A program made the position numbers and the translations under genes. Shown in pieces: positions 25,548-32,499 of a stretch of DNA of 33,871 nucleotides. The notes below the pieces were generated by a model that was not told the origin of the DNA, ran no database searches, and saw only the letters and a program-made list of their open reading frames with translations. Position 1 is the first letter of the stretch, and every line of letters starts with the position of its first letter. Source of the DNA: Erythrobacter sp. CCH5-A1. Its GTDB lineage: Bacteria > Pseudomonadota > Alphaproteobacteria > Sphingomonadales > Sphingomonadaceae. The DNA is taken from NCBI RefSeq assembly GCF_001557115.1, contig NZ_LSKQ01000228.1, forward strand, positions 1-33,871. Direction: 5' to 3'.

Positions 25548-26714
25548 GTGACCCCCCGCGCTCCCTATGCTGCCGATCCCGCCGCCGGCCCGTCCCGCGA
25601 GTTCGCGCGCGCGGATGCGGGCGAGCAGCGGGGCCCGCGCAGCCCGTTCCAGCGCGACCGTGACCGGATCATCCATTCGATGAGCTTCCGGCGGCTGAAA
25701 TCCAAGACCCAGGTATTCATCGCGCCCGACGGCGACCATTACCGCACCCGCCTCACCCACAGCCTCGAAGTCGCGCAGATCGGCCGCGTGATCGCCCGCG
25801 CGCTGGGGCTCGACGAGGATCTGACCGAGGCGCTGTGCCTCGCTCACGATCTCGGCCACCCGCCCTTCGGACACGCGGGCGAGGCGGCGCTCAGCGACGC
25901 GATGGCGCGCCACGGCGGCTTTTGCCACAATGCGCAGGCCCTGCGCACGGTCATGCGGATCGAGTGCCCCTATCCCGAGCACGATGGCCTCAACCTCACC
26001 TGGGACCTGCTCGAGGGATTGGCCAAGCACAACGGCCCGGTCGCCGCCCCCGGCTGGGCGCTCGCCGAACTGGATGCGGCCTTCCCGCTCGATCTGGGCA
26101 GCTGGCCCTCATTGGAAGCGCAGGTTGCGGCCGTGGCCGACGACATCGCCTATGACAACCACGATATCGACGATGGCCTCAGGGCAGGCTTTCTTACGCT
26201 CGACGACCTGCTTGCGCTGGATTTCCTCGCAGACCAGTGGCGGACGGTCGAAAAGCGCTTTCCCAATGCCCCGCGCGAGCGTCTGCTGCGCGAGATGATA
26301 CGCGACCAGATCGGGATGATGGTGAACGACGTGATTGCGCATACGGCCGGACAGGCGAAGGGCCTGTCCTCGGTCGCCGAGGTGCGCGCGGCGGGGCGCC
26401 AGCTTGCGGGCTTCTCCCCCGCGATGGCGGCGCAGGAGCGGCGGCTCAAGTCCTTCATGTACGAACGCCTCTACTACCATCCCGAACAGATCGCCGCGGC
26501 CGAGAAGGCGCGCGAGGTCGTTGCCAAGCTGTTTGCCGCCTATGCGCAGGACGCCACTTTGATGCCCGACGACTGGCTCGCCCGCCTGCCGCAGGCCGAG
26601 CCGCAGCGCAGCCGTGTCATCGCCGACTTCATCGCCGGGATGAGCGATCGTTTCGCGATGAAGTCGGTGGGCGAGATCTACGGCACACGCCCGGAGGGGC
26701 TGATCAATGTATGA
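25548..26714 (+). CDS. dgt: dNTP triphosphohydrolase (dGTPase family, HD domain)
   Basis: A 388-residue enzyme that hydrolyses dNTPs to nucleosides and triphosphate, helping control the DNA precursor pool. HD metal ligands are visible: H71 in RTRLTHSLEVAQ, H100-D101 in LAHDLGHPPFGHAGE, and a later Asp in ADDIAYDNHDIDDG (near 202-215). The N-terminal DRDRIIHSMSFRRLKSKTQVF is also typical. It belongs to the shorter type seen across alphaproteobacteria. The start is GTG 25548 with no good ribosome binding site; later starts would remove family-conserved residues. It overlaps the next gene by 8 bp. Confidence 0.93.
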   Translation: MTPRAPYAADPAAGPSREFARADAGEQRGPRSPFQRDRDRIIHSMSFRRLKSKTQVFIAPDGDHYRTRLTHSLEVAQIGRVIARALGLDEDLTEALCLAHDLGHPPFGHAGEAALSDAMARHGGFCHNAQALRTVMRIECPYPEHDGLNLTWDLLEGLAKHNGPVAAPGWALAELDAAFPLDLGSWPSLEAQVAAVADDIAYDNHDIDDGLRAGFLTLDDLLALDFLADQWRTVEKRFPNAPRERLLREMIRDQIGMMVNDVIAHTAGQAKGLSSVAEVRAAGRQLAGFSPAMAAQERRLKSFMYERLYYHPEQIAAAEKAREVVAKLFAAYAQDATLMPDDWLARLPQAEPQRSRVIADFIAGMSDRFAMKSVGEIYGTRPEGLINV

Positions 26715-27435
26715 GCCGCGCATCACCGGTCCGGTGCGGATCGCGCTGGTCGGGGCGACGGGCCTGATCGGGCGGCGCGTGATCGAGCTCGCGAGCGCGG
26801 GCGATTCTGTGCGCATCCTCGGCATCGCCCGGCGCGAGGCGCCGCTGCCGCCCGGCGCGCGCATGGAAATGTTCGTGGCAGAGCCGGCCAAGTGGGGCGA
26901 GGTGCTGGACGCGGTGCGCCCGCGCGCGCTGATCTGCGCGCTGGGCACGACATGGAAGAAGGCCGGGCGCGACGAGGCCGCGTTCCGCGCGGTCGACCAC
27001 GATCTGGTGCTCGCCACCGCCGAGGCCGCCAAGCGCGCAGGGGTGCCCAACATGGTGCTGGTGAGCGCCGCCGGGGCCGACAAGCGTTCCAAGGCACTCT
27101 ACATGCGCGTGAAGGGCGAGACCGAGGAGGCGGTGAGCCGGATCTGCTTCAAGCGGCTCGATATCCTCCACCCCGGCCTCTTGCGGGGCACGCGTGAGGG
27201 CGACCTGCGCCTTGCCGAGCGCGCCGCCCTGATCGCCGCGCCGCTGATCGACCCGCTGCTCTCGGGCAAGTGGGAGCAATACCGCTCGATCGATGCCGGG
27301 CTGGTCGCCGAGGCGGCCCTGGGCCTCGCGCTGCGGCGGGCGGGCGGGCGTTTCACCCACGATAACGAGGCGATGCGCCGCGCCGCGCGCGAATGGCGCA
27401 AGGCGGCAGCGCACGAAGGGGAGGACGCAGGCTGA
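26707..27435 (+). CDS. NAD(P)-binding atypical SDR protein
   Basis: A 242-residue Rossmann-fold protein with the nucleotide loop GATGLIGRR at about 17-25. ICALGTTWKKAGRDEAAFRAVDH at about 77-99 and VLVSAAGAD near 117-125 resemble the HTATIP2-like/atypical SDR group, which often lacks the classical Tyr-Lys pair (here Y132 with K135, Y-M-R-V-K, is shifted). Enzymatic activity is unknown. It overlaps the dgt end by 8 bp and its stop shares one base with the next ATG (TGATG, 27433-27437), so the three genes form an operon. Confidence 0.83.
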   Translation: MYEPRITGPVRIALVGATGLIGRRVIELASAGDSVRILGIARREAPLPPGARMEMFVAEPAKWGEVLDAVRPRALICALGTTWKKAGRDEAAFRAVDHDLVLATAEAAKRAGVPNMVLVSAAGADKRSKALYMRVKGETEEAVSRICFKRLDILHPGLLRGTREGDLRLAERAALIAAPLIDPLLSGKWEQYRSIDAGLVAEAALGLALRRAGGRFTHDNEAMRRAAREWRKAAAHEGEDAG

Positions 27436-27884
27436 TGGACTGGGCGCTGGTGTTCAAGGCGGTGAACCTGCTCGCGCTGGCGGCGTGGGCGGCGCTGATC
27501 CTGCTGCCGCGCTGGCCCGTGCTGCTTTCGGCGATCCTCTATCTCGGTGTCGGCCTGCTCTGCGCGGTCTATGCCACCGGCCTTGTCGGCGTGGTGAGCG
27601 GGCTCATCCCGAATGCGGGCGGGGGCGGGGCGGATTTCACCACCATCCCCGGCATCCGCGCGATCTTCGCCAGTGATGGCGGGGTGACGATCGGCTGGAC
27701 GCATTACCTCGCCTTCGACCTGTTTGTGGGCCTGTGGATCGCGCGCGATGCGGACGCCAAGAACATCTCGCGCTTTATCCAGGCCCCGATCCTGTTTGCG
27801 ACCTTCATGGCTGGCCCCATCGGCCTTGGCATCTGGTTGCTCGTCCGCGAGCCCGCCGCGCGGCGGCAGGGGCGGTTTCGCTAG
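27435..27884 (+). CDS. ABA4-like integral membrane protein
   Basis: A 149-residue protein with four predicted membrane helices: about 3-22 (WALVFKAVNLLALAAWAALI), 27-50, 93-101 within HYLAFDLFVGLWIARDA, and 115-138. The sequence GWTHYLAFDLFVGLWIARDA and the late GPIGLGIWLLVR are characteristic of the ABA4-like (DUF4281) family, named after a plant protein needed for neoxanthin synthesis. Its bacterial function is unknown. A link with carotenoids is conceivable in a pigmented sphingomonad, but no carotenoid gene is present here. It is the third gene of the dgt operon. Confidence 0.82.
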   Translation: MDWALVFKAVNLLALAAWAALILLPRWPVLLSAILYLGVGLLCAVYATGLVGVVSGLIPNAGGGGADFTTIPGIRAIFASDGGVTIGWTHYLAFDLFVGLWIARDADAKNISRFIQAPILFATFMAGPIGLGIWLLVREPAARRQGRFR

Positions 27885-27905
27885 AAAAAACGCCGCTGGA
27901 CGGCG
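27885..27905 (-). terminator. Terminator-like hairpin read on the minus strand
   Basis: Read leftward, CGCCG-TCCAG-CGGCG (27905 to 27891) is followed by six T (27890 to 27885), an intrinsic terminator pattern with a short 5-bp stem. No leftward gene lies immediately to the right, so it would stop an antisense transcript or be chance. On the plus strand no T-run follows. Confidence 0.3.
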
Positions 27906-27921
27906 CGCGCGGCTCGGTTAA

Positions 27922-27949
27922 TCTCCCGGACAAACAAGGCACCGGGAGA
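27922..27949 (+). promoter_or_regulatory. Hairpin covering the ribosome binding site of the acyl-CoA ligase
   Basis: TCTCCCGG (27922-27929) is the exact complement of CCGGGAGA (27942-27949), with a 12-nt loop. The right arm contains the GGGAGAG that serves the ATG at 27961, so folding could hide the ribosome binding site. Regulation by this structure is inference. Confidence 0.35.
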
Positions 27950-27960
27950 GAGACACCAGC

Positions 27961-29523
27961 ATGACCGAGATCGCGCAGCACAACCTCCTCACGCTCGACG
28001 AGATCCTCCTCCATTGGACCGGCGTGCAGCCCGATGCGCCCGCGATCGAGGGCGGTGGCCAAGCCTTCACCTATGGCGAGGTCGAGCGGCTCTCGCGCCA
28101 GATCATCGCAATGCTGGCCGCGCGCGGAATCGGGGCGGGGGACCGGGTGGCGTTCCTCGGCAAGAACGCGGCGAGTTACGGCCTGCTCTACTGCGCCTGC
28201 GCCCGTGCCGGGATCGTGATCGCGCCGATCGGCTGGCGGCTCGCCGCGCGCGAGGTTGCCTATATCCTCGGCGATACCGGGGCCAGGCTGCTGGTCGCCG
28301 CGCCCGACTTCATGGAGCTTGCGGCCGCGGCCATGGCCGAACTGGCGAGCCCGCCCGAATGCATGGACGACGCTGCCATGCTGGCCGAGGCGCGCGGCTG
28401 CGAACCGGCGGACTTCACCCCTTGCGGGCCGGATGATCCGATCCTCCAGCTCTACACTTCGGGCACCACGGGCCATCCCAAGGGCGTGCTGCTGTCCAAC
28501 GCCAATCTCACCAAGCTGCGGGTCGAGGGAATTGCCGCGGGCCTCACCTATTACACCGATTACCGCAGCGGCGACTGCATGATGGTGGCCATGCCGATCG
28601 CGCATATCGGCGGCACGGGCACCTTCAGCCTCGCGCTGCTCGCCGGCATCCGCTGCCGGTTCGAGGCGGAGTTCACTCCGGCGGGCGTGCTCGCCGCGAT
28701 CGAGGCGGGGACGACCCACATGTTCCTCGTGCCCGCCGCGCTGCAGATGGTGATCCAGCACCCGCAGGCGGCCACCACCGATTTCTCGAACCTGCGCTAC
28801 CTCATCTACGGCGCCGCGCCGATGCCGCTCGAGCTGCTCAAGCAGGCGGTGCAGACCATGCCCAACACCCAGTTTCTCCAGGCCTATGGCATGACCGAGA
28901 CGACCGGGACGGTCTCGATCCTGCCCCCCGAGGACCATAGCCTCGAAGGCAACCAGCGGATGCGCTCGGCGGGCAAGGCGCTGCCGGGGGTGGAGATCGA
29001 AGTGCGCGGGCCCGACAATGTCGAGGTGCCGCGGGGCGAAATCGGCGAGGTGTGCATCCGTTCTCCATCCAATACAGCCGGCTACTGGAGGCTCCCCGAG
29101 GCCACCGCCAAGACCATCGATGACGACGGCTGGCTCCACACCGGGGACGCGGGCGTGATGGATGCGGACGGCTATGTCTACATCCAGGACCGCATCAAGG
29201 ACATGATCATCTCGGGCGGAGAGAACGTCTATCCGGCGGAAGTCGAAAGCGCGATCTACGGCCACCCGGCCATCGCCGAGGTTGCAGTGATCGGCGTGCC
29301 CAGCGCCAAGTGGGGCGAGGAGGTCAAGGCCTGCGCCGTCGCCAAGCCCGGCATGGAAGTGGACGAGGCCGACGTCATTGCGTGGACGCGCGAGCGGATC
29401 GCGGCCTTCAAAGCGCCCAAGAGCGTCGATGTGATCCCGCTCATGCCGCGCAACGCCAGCGGGAAGATCCTGCGCCGCGAATTGCGCGCGCCCTATTGGG
29501 AAGGGCAGGAGCGCAAGGTCTGA
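27961..29523 (+). CDS. AMP-forming acyl-CoA synthetase (fatty-acid or aromatic acid CoA ligase)
   Basis: A 520-residue adenylate-forming enzyme that activates a carboxylic acid with ATP and CoA. The P-loop is YTSGTTGHPKG at 165-175. YGMTETTG near 307, GYWRLPEAT and DDDGWLHTGDAG near 370-395, GGENVYPAEVE near 420, and catalytic K502 in NASGKILRREL complete the family. It most resembles FadD3/FadD13-type ligases, but substrate chain or ring cannot be told. ATG 27961 has a purine-rich site within a small hairpin. The stop shares one base with the next gene's ATG (TGATG), so the two are coupled. Confidence 0.92.
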   Translation: MTEIAQHNLLTLDEILLHWTGVQPDAPAIEGGGQAFTYGEVERLSRQIIAMLAARGIGAGDRVAFLGKNAASYGLLYCACARAGIVIAPIGWRLAAREVAYILGDTGARLLVAAPDFMELAAAAMAELASPPECMDDAAMLAEARGCEPADFTPCGPDDPILQLYTSGTTGHPKGVLLSNANLTKLRVEGIAAGLTYYTDYRSGDCMMVAMPIAHIGGTGTFSLALLAGIRCRFEAEFTPAGVLAAIEAGTTHMFLVPAALQMVIQHPQAATTDFSNLRYLIYGAAPMPLELLKQAVQTMPNTQFLQAYGMTETTGTVSILPPEDHSLEGNQRMRSAGKALPGVEIEVRGPDNVEVPRGEIGEVCIRSPSNTAGYWRLPEATAKTIDDDGWLHTGDAGVMDADGYVYIQDRIKDMIISGGENVYPAEVESAIYGHPAIAEVAVIGVPSAKWGEEVKACAVAKPGMEVDEADVIAWTRERIAAFKAPKSVDVIPLMPRNASGKILRRELRAPYWEGQERKV

Positions 29524-30125
29524 TGAGCAAACAGCACGCTCCCGCAACGCTGCGCAACCGCGAAGCCATCGCCGAGGTGCTCGCGCGCGAATTGCCGGGC
29601 TCGGGCACGGTGCTCGAAATTGCGGCAGGGACGGGCGAGCACGCGGTGTTCTTTGCCGCGCGTTTCGGTGCGCTCACATGGCTGCCCAGCGATCCGTCAG
29701 CCGAGGCGCTGGCTTCGATCACGGCGTATCGCGCGGACTACCCGGGCACGAACTTGTCCGCGCCGGTGATGCTCGATGCGGCAGACCCCGACATCTGGCC
29801 GGTCGCCGAGGCTGCTGCAATAGTGTGCATCAACATGGTCCACATCAGCCCATGGGCCGCGACCCAAGGGCTTTTCCGGGGTGCTGCCCGATTATTGGGC
29901 AGCAGTGGCGGGCCGCTAGTCCTCTACGGGCCATATCTCGAAGACGGGGTGGAGACGGCTGCCTCGAATCTGGCCTTCGACGAGAGCCTGAAGGCGCGCA
30001 ACCCCGAGTGGGGCCTCAGGCGTGCCGAAGATCTGGACATCCTTGCCGCCGCGCACGGCCTCTCCCGCACGGCGCGCCATGCGATGCCTGCCAATAACTT
30101 GACCTTGGTTTTTCGCCCGATTTGA
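29523..30125 (+). CDS. DUF938 family, SAM-dependent methyltransferase-like protein
   Basis: A 200-residue class I methyltransferase-like protein of the DUF938 type. The SAM-binding loop VLEIAAGTGEHAVFFA is at about 30-45. WLPSDPSAEALASI near 56 provides the acidic residue at the end of strand two, and CINMVHISPWAAT near 101 and LVLYGPYLEDG near 133 are characteristic. The substrate is unknown. Translation is coupled to the acyl-CoA ligase through TGATG at 29521-29525, which suggests a shared pathway. Confidence 0.85.
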   Translation: MSKQHAPATLRNREAIAEVLARELPGSGTVLEIAAGTGEHAVFFAARFGALTWLPSDPSAEALASITAYRADYPGTNLSAPVMLDAADPDIWPVAEAAAIVCINMVHISPWAATQGLFRGAARLLGSSGGPLVLYGPYLEDGVETAASNLAFDESLKARNPEWGLRRAEDLDILAAAHGLSRTARHAMPANNLTLVFRPI

Positions 30126-30135
30126 GCGCGAAGGA

Positions 30136-30267
30136 CTAGTCGATCGCGCGTTTTCCGGCGCGGCCCACGGACTTGATGTCCTCGCCCACGCCCTCGACGG
30201 TGTTGCACCCGGCGCTGGTGAGTGCGAGGGCAGCGAGAGTGGCGGCGGCAAAGAGGTTTCGGATCAT
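30136..30267 (-). CDS. Entericidin-type small lipoprotein (copy 1)
   Basis: A 43-residue protein from ATG 30267, with GGAG about 9 nt upstream. A signal sequence (MIRNLFAAATLAALALTSAG) leads to Cys21, and the mature part starts CNTVEGVGEDIKSVG. That is the entericidin A/B hallmark: a short lipoprotein that forms an amphipathic helix. In E. coli, EcnA/EcnB form an antidote/toxin pair linked to stationary-phase lysis; whether that applies here is unknown. A second gene of equal length lies 100 bp upstream on the same strand. Confidence 0.85.
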   Translation of the reverse strand: MIRNLFAAATLAALALTSAGCNTVEGVGEDIKSVGRAGKRAID

Positions 30268-30367
30268 CGAGCGGCTCCAATCGGTGGTTTCCCCCCGATC
30301 AAAGCCGCTCAATCCTGAAAATTTCCTGACTTTGCGGCCAAATGCCGTCCGCGCGAGGCGGAAAGCG

Positions 30368-30499
30368 TCAGATTTCTTCCTTCACCTCGCGCGAGGCCGA
30401 TTGCAGGTCTTCGCCCGCGCCTTCGACAGTGTTGCAGGCGGCAGTGGCAAGAGTGATCGCGGTGAGCGCGATGGCGGCGATGCGGGTGCGGTTGGTCAT
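30368..30499 (-). CDS. Entericidin-type small lipoprotein (copy 2)
   Basis: A 43-residue protein from ATG 30499, with GAGGA about 9 nt upstream. The signal (MTNRTRIAAIALTAITLATAA) ends at Cys22, and the mature part begins CNTVEGAGEDLQSAS, nearly identical to copy 1 in the first ten residues. The C-terminus is acidic (REVKEEI), whereas copy 1 ends basic (GRAGKRAID). Opposite charges in two same-sized paralogues fit the EcnA/EcnB idea of paired partners, but this is inference. It is read in the same direction as copy 1. Confidence 0.85.
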   Translation of the reverse strand: MTNRTRIAAIALTAITLATAACNTVEGAGEDLQSASREVKEEI

Positions 30500-30520
30500 G
30501 CGGAAGGATCCTCGAGTGGT

Positions 30521-30542
30521 CGGTCCGACGCCAACCGGACCG
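30521..30542 (-). terminator. Hairpin between the EamA transporter and entericidin copy 2
   Basis: CGGTCCG (30521-30527) and CGGACCG (30536-30542) pair perfectly with an 8-nt loop. It lies about 20 nt beyond the leftward EamA transporter stop. No T-run follows, so a terminator role is uncertain; it might also lie in the leader of entericidin copy 2. Confidence 0.35.
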
Positions 30543-30561
30543 GGCCCCGCAAAGGTCCATG

Positions 30562-31476
30562 TTATTCGCCGGAATGCACCCGGGATCGGGCAAGCTGCCG
30601 TTCGCGCCATGCGATCAGCAATCCGGCAGCGATGATCAGCGGCGCGCCGAGCCATAGGCTGGCAGGCGCGGCGCGGTCAAAAACGTAGTAGCCGTAGAAG
30701 CTTGCCCACAGGAGCGCGGTGTAATCCATCAGCAGGATCACCGCCGCCGAGCCGAAGCGCAGCGCGGTCGTCAGCAGGATCTGCGCCGCCGCGCCGACCA
30801 GCGCCATCGCGAGGATCATCAGCCAGGTGAGCGGATCATGCGCCGTGATGACGAAGGGCAGCAGCAGGCCCACCACCGGCGCACTCAAGGCGGCGAACCA
30901 GAAGACGATGCTCCACGGGTTTTCGGTCTTGTTGAGGTCCTGGATCTGGAAGCTGATGATCGTCACCATCAGTGGCGCCATCAAGCCGACCGCGACGCCC
31001 AGGGCGGTCACGCCGTGGTGCTCGCCGCTACCCGGTCGCATCACCACCAGCACCCCGGCAAAGCCCATCACCACTGCGCTCCAGCGATAGGGCCCGATCC
31101 GCTCGCGAAACAGGATCATCGCGATCAGCACGGCAAAGATCGGCGCGGTAAAGCCCAGCGTGGTCGCCTCGGCGAGCGGCAGCAGCAGCACCGCGCCATA
31201 GGTGAAGAACATCCCGAACAGGCCGGTGGCCGAACGGATGGTGTGCGATCTGAGGCGATCGGTCTTGAGGAGGCGGAGGTTGCCGGTGGCGGCGAGCCCT
31301 GCGCCGACCAGCACCGCGGTCAGCGCCTGCCGCCAGAAGATCAGCTCGACGAGATGTGCGCCGCGCTCTCCCGCCAGCTTCACCAGCATCGCCATCGTCG
31401 CCAGCGCGAAGGCGGCGCACAGGCGCAGGCCGAGCGCGAGCAGCGGGCGGGGGCGGGCGATCGAGCCATCCATCAT
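30562..31476 (-). CDS. EamA (DMT) family membrane transporter
   Basis: A 304-residue protein with about ten hydrophobic helices arranged as two EamA repeats (about 12-145 and 155-290). Characteristic segments are LVELIFWRQALTAVLV near 42, the end of repeat one in TTLGFTAPIFAVLIAMILFRERI near 104-126, and GSAAVILLMDYTALLWASFYGY in repeat two. These drug/metabolite superfamily carriers export or import small metabolites; the substrate is unknown. ATG 31476 and ATG 31473 are both possible. The short C-terminal tail is basic. Confidence 0.88.
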   Translation of the reverse strand: MMDGSIARPRPLLALGLRLCAAFALATMAMLVKLAGERGAHLVELIFWRQALTAVLVGAGLAATGNLRLLKTDRLRSHTIRSATGLFGMFFTYGAVLLLPLAEATTLGFTAPIFAVLIAMILFRERIGPYRWSAVVMGFAGVLVVMRPGSGEHHGVTALGVAVGLMAPLMVTIISFQIQDLNKTENPWSIVFWFAALSAPVVGLLLPFVITAHDPLTWLMILAMALVGAAAQILLTTALRFGSAAVILLMDYTALLWASFYGYYVFDRAAPASLWLGAPLIIAAGLLIAWRERQLARSRVHSGE

Positions 31477-31537
31477 CGGCGGGCTTGGCCGAGGGCGGGG
31501 GATTGCGCAAGCGCCCCGCGCGCCTAAATGGCGGGCC

Positions 31538-31780
31538 ATGGACGTCGTGGCGCAATTCGAACTGCTGAGCGATGCCGCGCAAGTCGCGTGGGCAGGCGGC
31601 GCGTGCCTGGCATTCGCGCTGTTCGCGAGCCTGATGGAATGGCGCCGCACCCGTACGCGCAACCTCGCACGGCTCGAGCAGGTCGGCTGGGTGCCGTGGA
31701 CCGGGCTGTTCGTGCTGAGCGCGATGCTGGGCGCAGGCCTATTGGCGATGGCGCTGCCGGTTGTGATCAGGGGCAACTAG
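31538..31780 (+). CDS. Small membrane protein with two helices, unknown function
   Basis: An 80-residue protein starting MDVVAQFELLSDAAQ, with helices at about 15-34 (VAWAGGACLAFALFASLM) and 53-76 (WTGLFVLSAMLGAGLLAMALPVV). Between them lies a strongly basic loop (EWRRTRTRNLARLEQ), which should stay in the cytoplasm. The gene diverges from the EamA gene, with 61 bp between starts. The ribosome binding site is weak. No family is recognised. Confidence 0.6.
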   Translation: MDVVAQFELLSDAAQVAWAGGACLAFALFASLMEWRRTRTRNLARLEQVGWVPWTGLFVLSAMLGAGLLAMALPVVIRGN

Positions 31781-31794
31781 GGATAGTCTAAGCC

Positions 31795-32463
31795 ATGCAT
31801 TTTGCGCGTGGCTTCAGACCCTTGCTTGCAGCACTCGCCCTGTGGCCGGTAGCCTCGGCAAGCCATGCCTGCATCACGTACAGGGAATATGACGAGACCG
31901 CCTTCCTTGAAGCGGATCTCATCTTCGTCGGTAAGCTTACCGATTACGAGATCGTGACCGCGCAGGATCGCTATGTCGACGAGGAACTGGCGGTTCTCAC
32001 CTACCGCGTTGATGATGTGCTCAAGGGCGAGGCTGGCAAGACGATCCGCTTGTGGTGGCCCAACTCGACCTTCGAGCTACCGGACAGAATGAGCCGCTAC
32101 GATGCAACACTTGTGGCTGTGGTTCGAAGTAAGGCACCTGAAGGCGATTGGAGCGGCTGGCTGCGATACCCGTCGCGCAATGCGCTGACGGCCCTGCCGG
32201 TGGTGCACCAGCAGGGTTGCAGCAACGCGTCGATCATGCCCGTCGGGCCGCACGACCTTGTAACGATCGAGCGCTGGATTACGGCGGGATCGGCAGACGG
32301 CACGCCTTTGACCTATGACGGTGTCAGGATCGGGGACGAGCTTCCCGCAAGGCGGACGAACCAGATCGACTTTCTCCCCGCGATCGGCGGAATGCTGGGC
32401 GGGGGCGCGTTGGTCCTCGTGATCAGGCGCTGGCGGCGACGCAGTGCACGATCCCAGTCCTGA
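31795..32463 (+). CDS. Exported protein with C-terminal membrane anchor, unknown function
   Basis: A 222-residue protein with an N-terminal signal (MHFARGFRPLLAALALWPVASASHA) and a C-terminal hydrophobic helix (about 193-210, ending in RRWRRRSARSQS). The middle shows a beta-rich pattern LIFVGKLTDYEIV, then TYRVDDVLKGEAGKTIRLWW, resembling secreted TIMP/netrin-like domain proteins, and two Cys near 26 and 142. That resemblance is loose. Codon use is somewhat less GC-biased than in its neighbours. The cytoplasmic tail after the last helix is basic. It starts 14 bp after the previous gene. Confidence 0.65.
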   Translation: MHFARGFRPLLAALALWPVASASHACITYREYDETAFLEADLIFVGKLTDYEIVTAQDRYVDEELAVLTYRVDDVLKGEAGKTIRLWWPNSTFELPDRMSRYDATLVAVVRSKAPEGDWSGWLRYPSRNALTALPVVHQQGCSNASIMPVGPHDLVTIERWITAGSADGTPLTYDGVRIGDELPARRTNQIDFLPAIGGMLGGGALVLVIRRWRRRSARSQS

Positions 32464-32499
32464 AGCCCGTGCTTCCCTCTGGAATGGGGGGGAGACTGA

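Noticed and set aside
30529..30554. EcfG stress promoter upstream of entericidin copy 2
   Set aside because: GGACC-N17-GGTT differs from the usual GGAAC and overlaps a strong hairpin; too weak to list as a feature.
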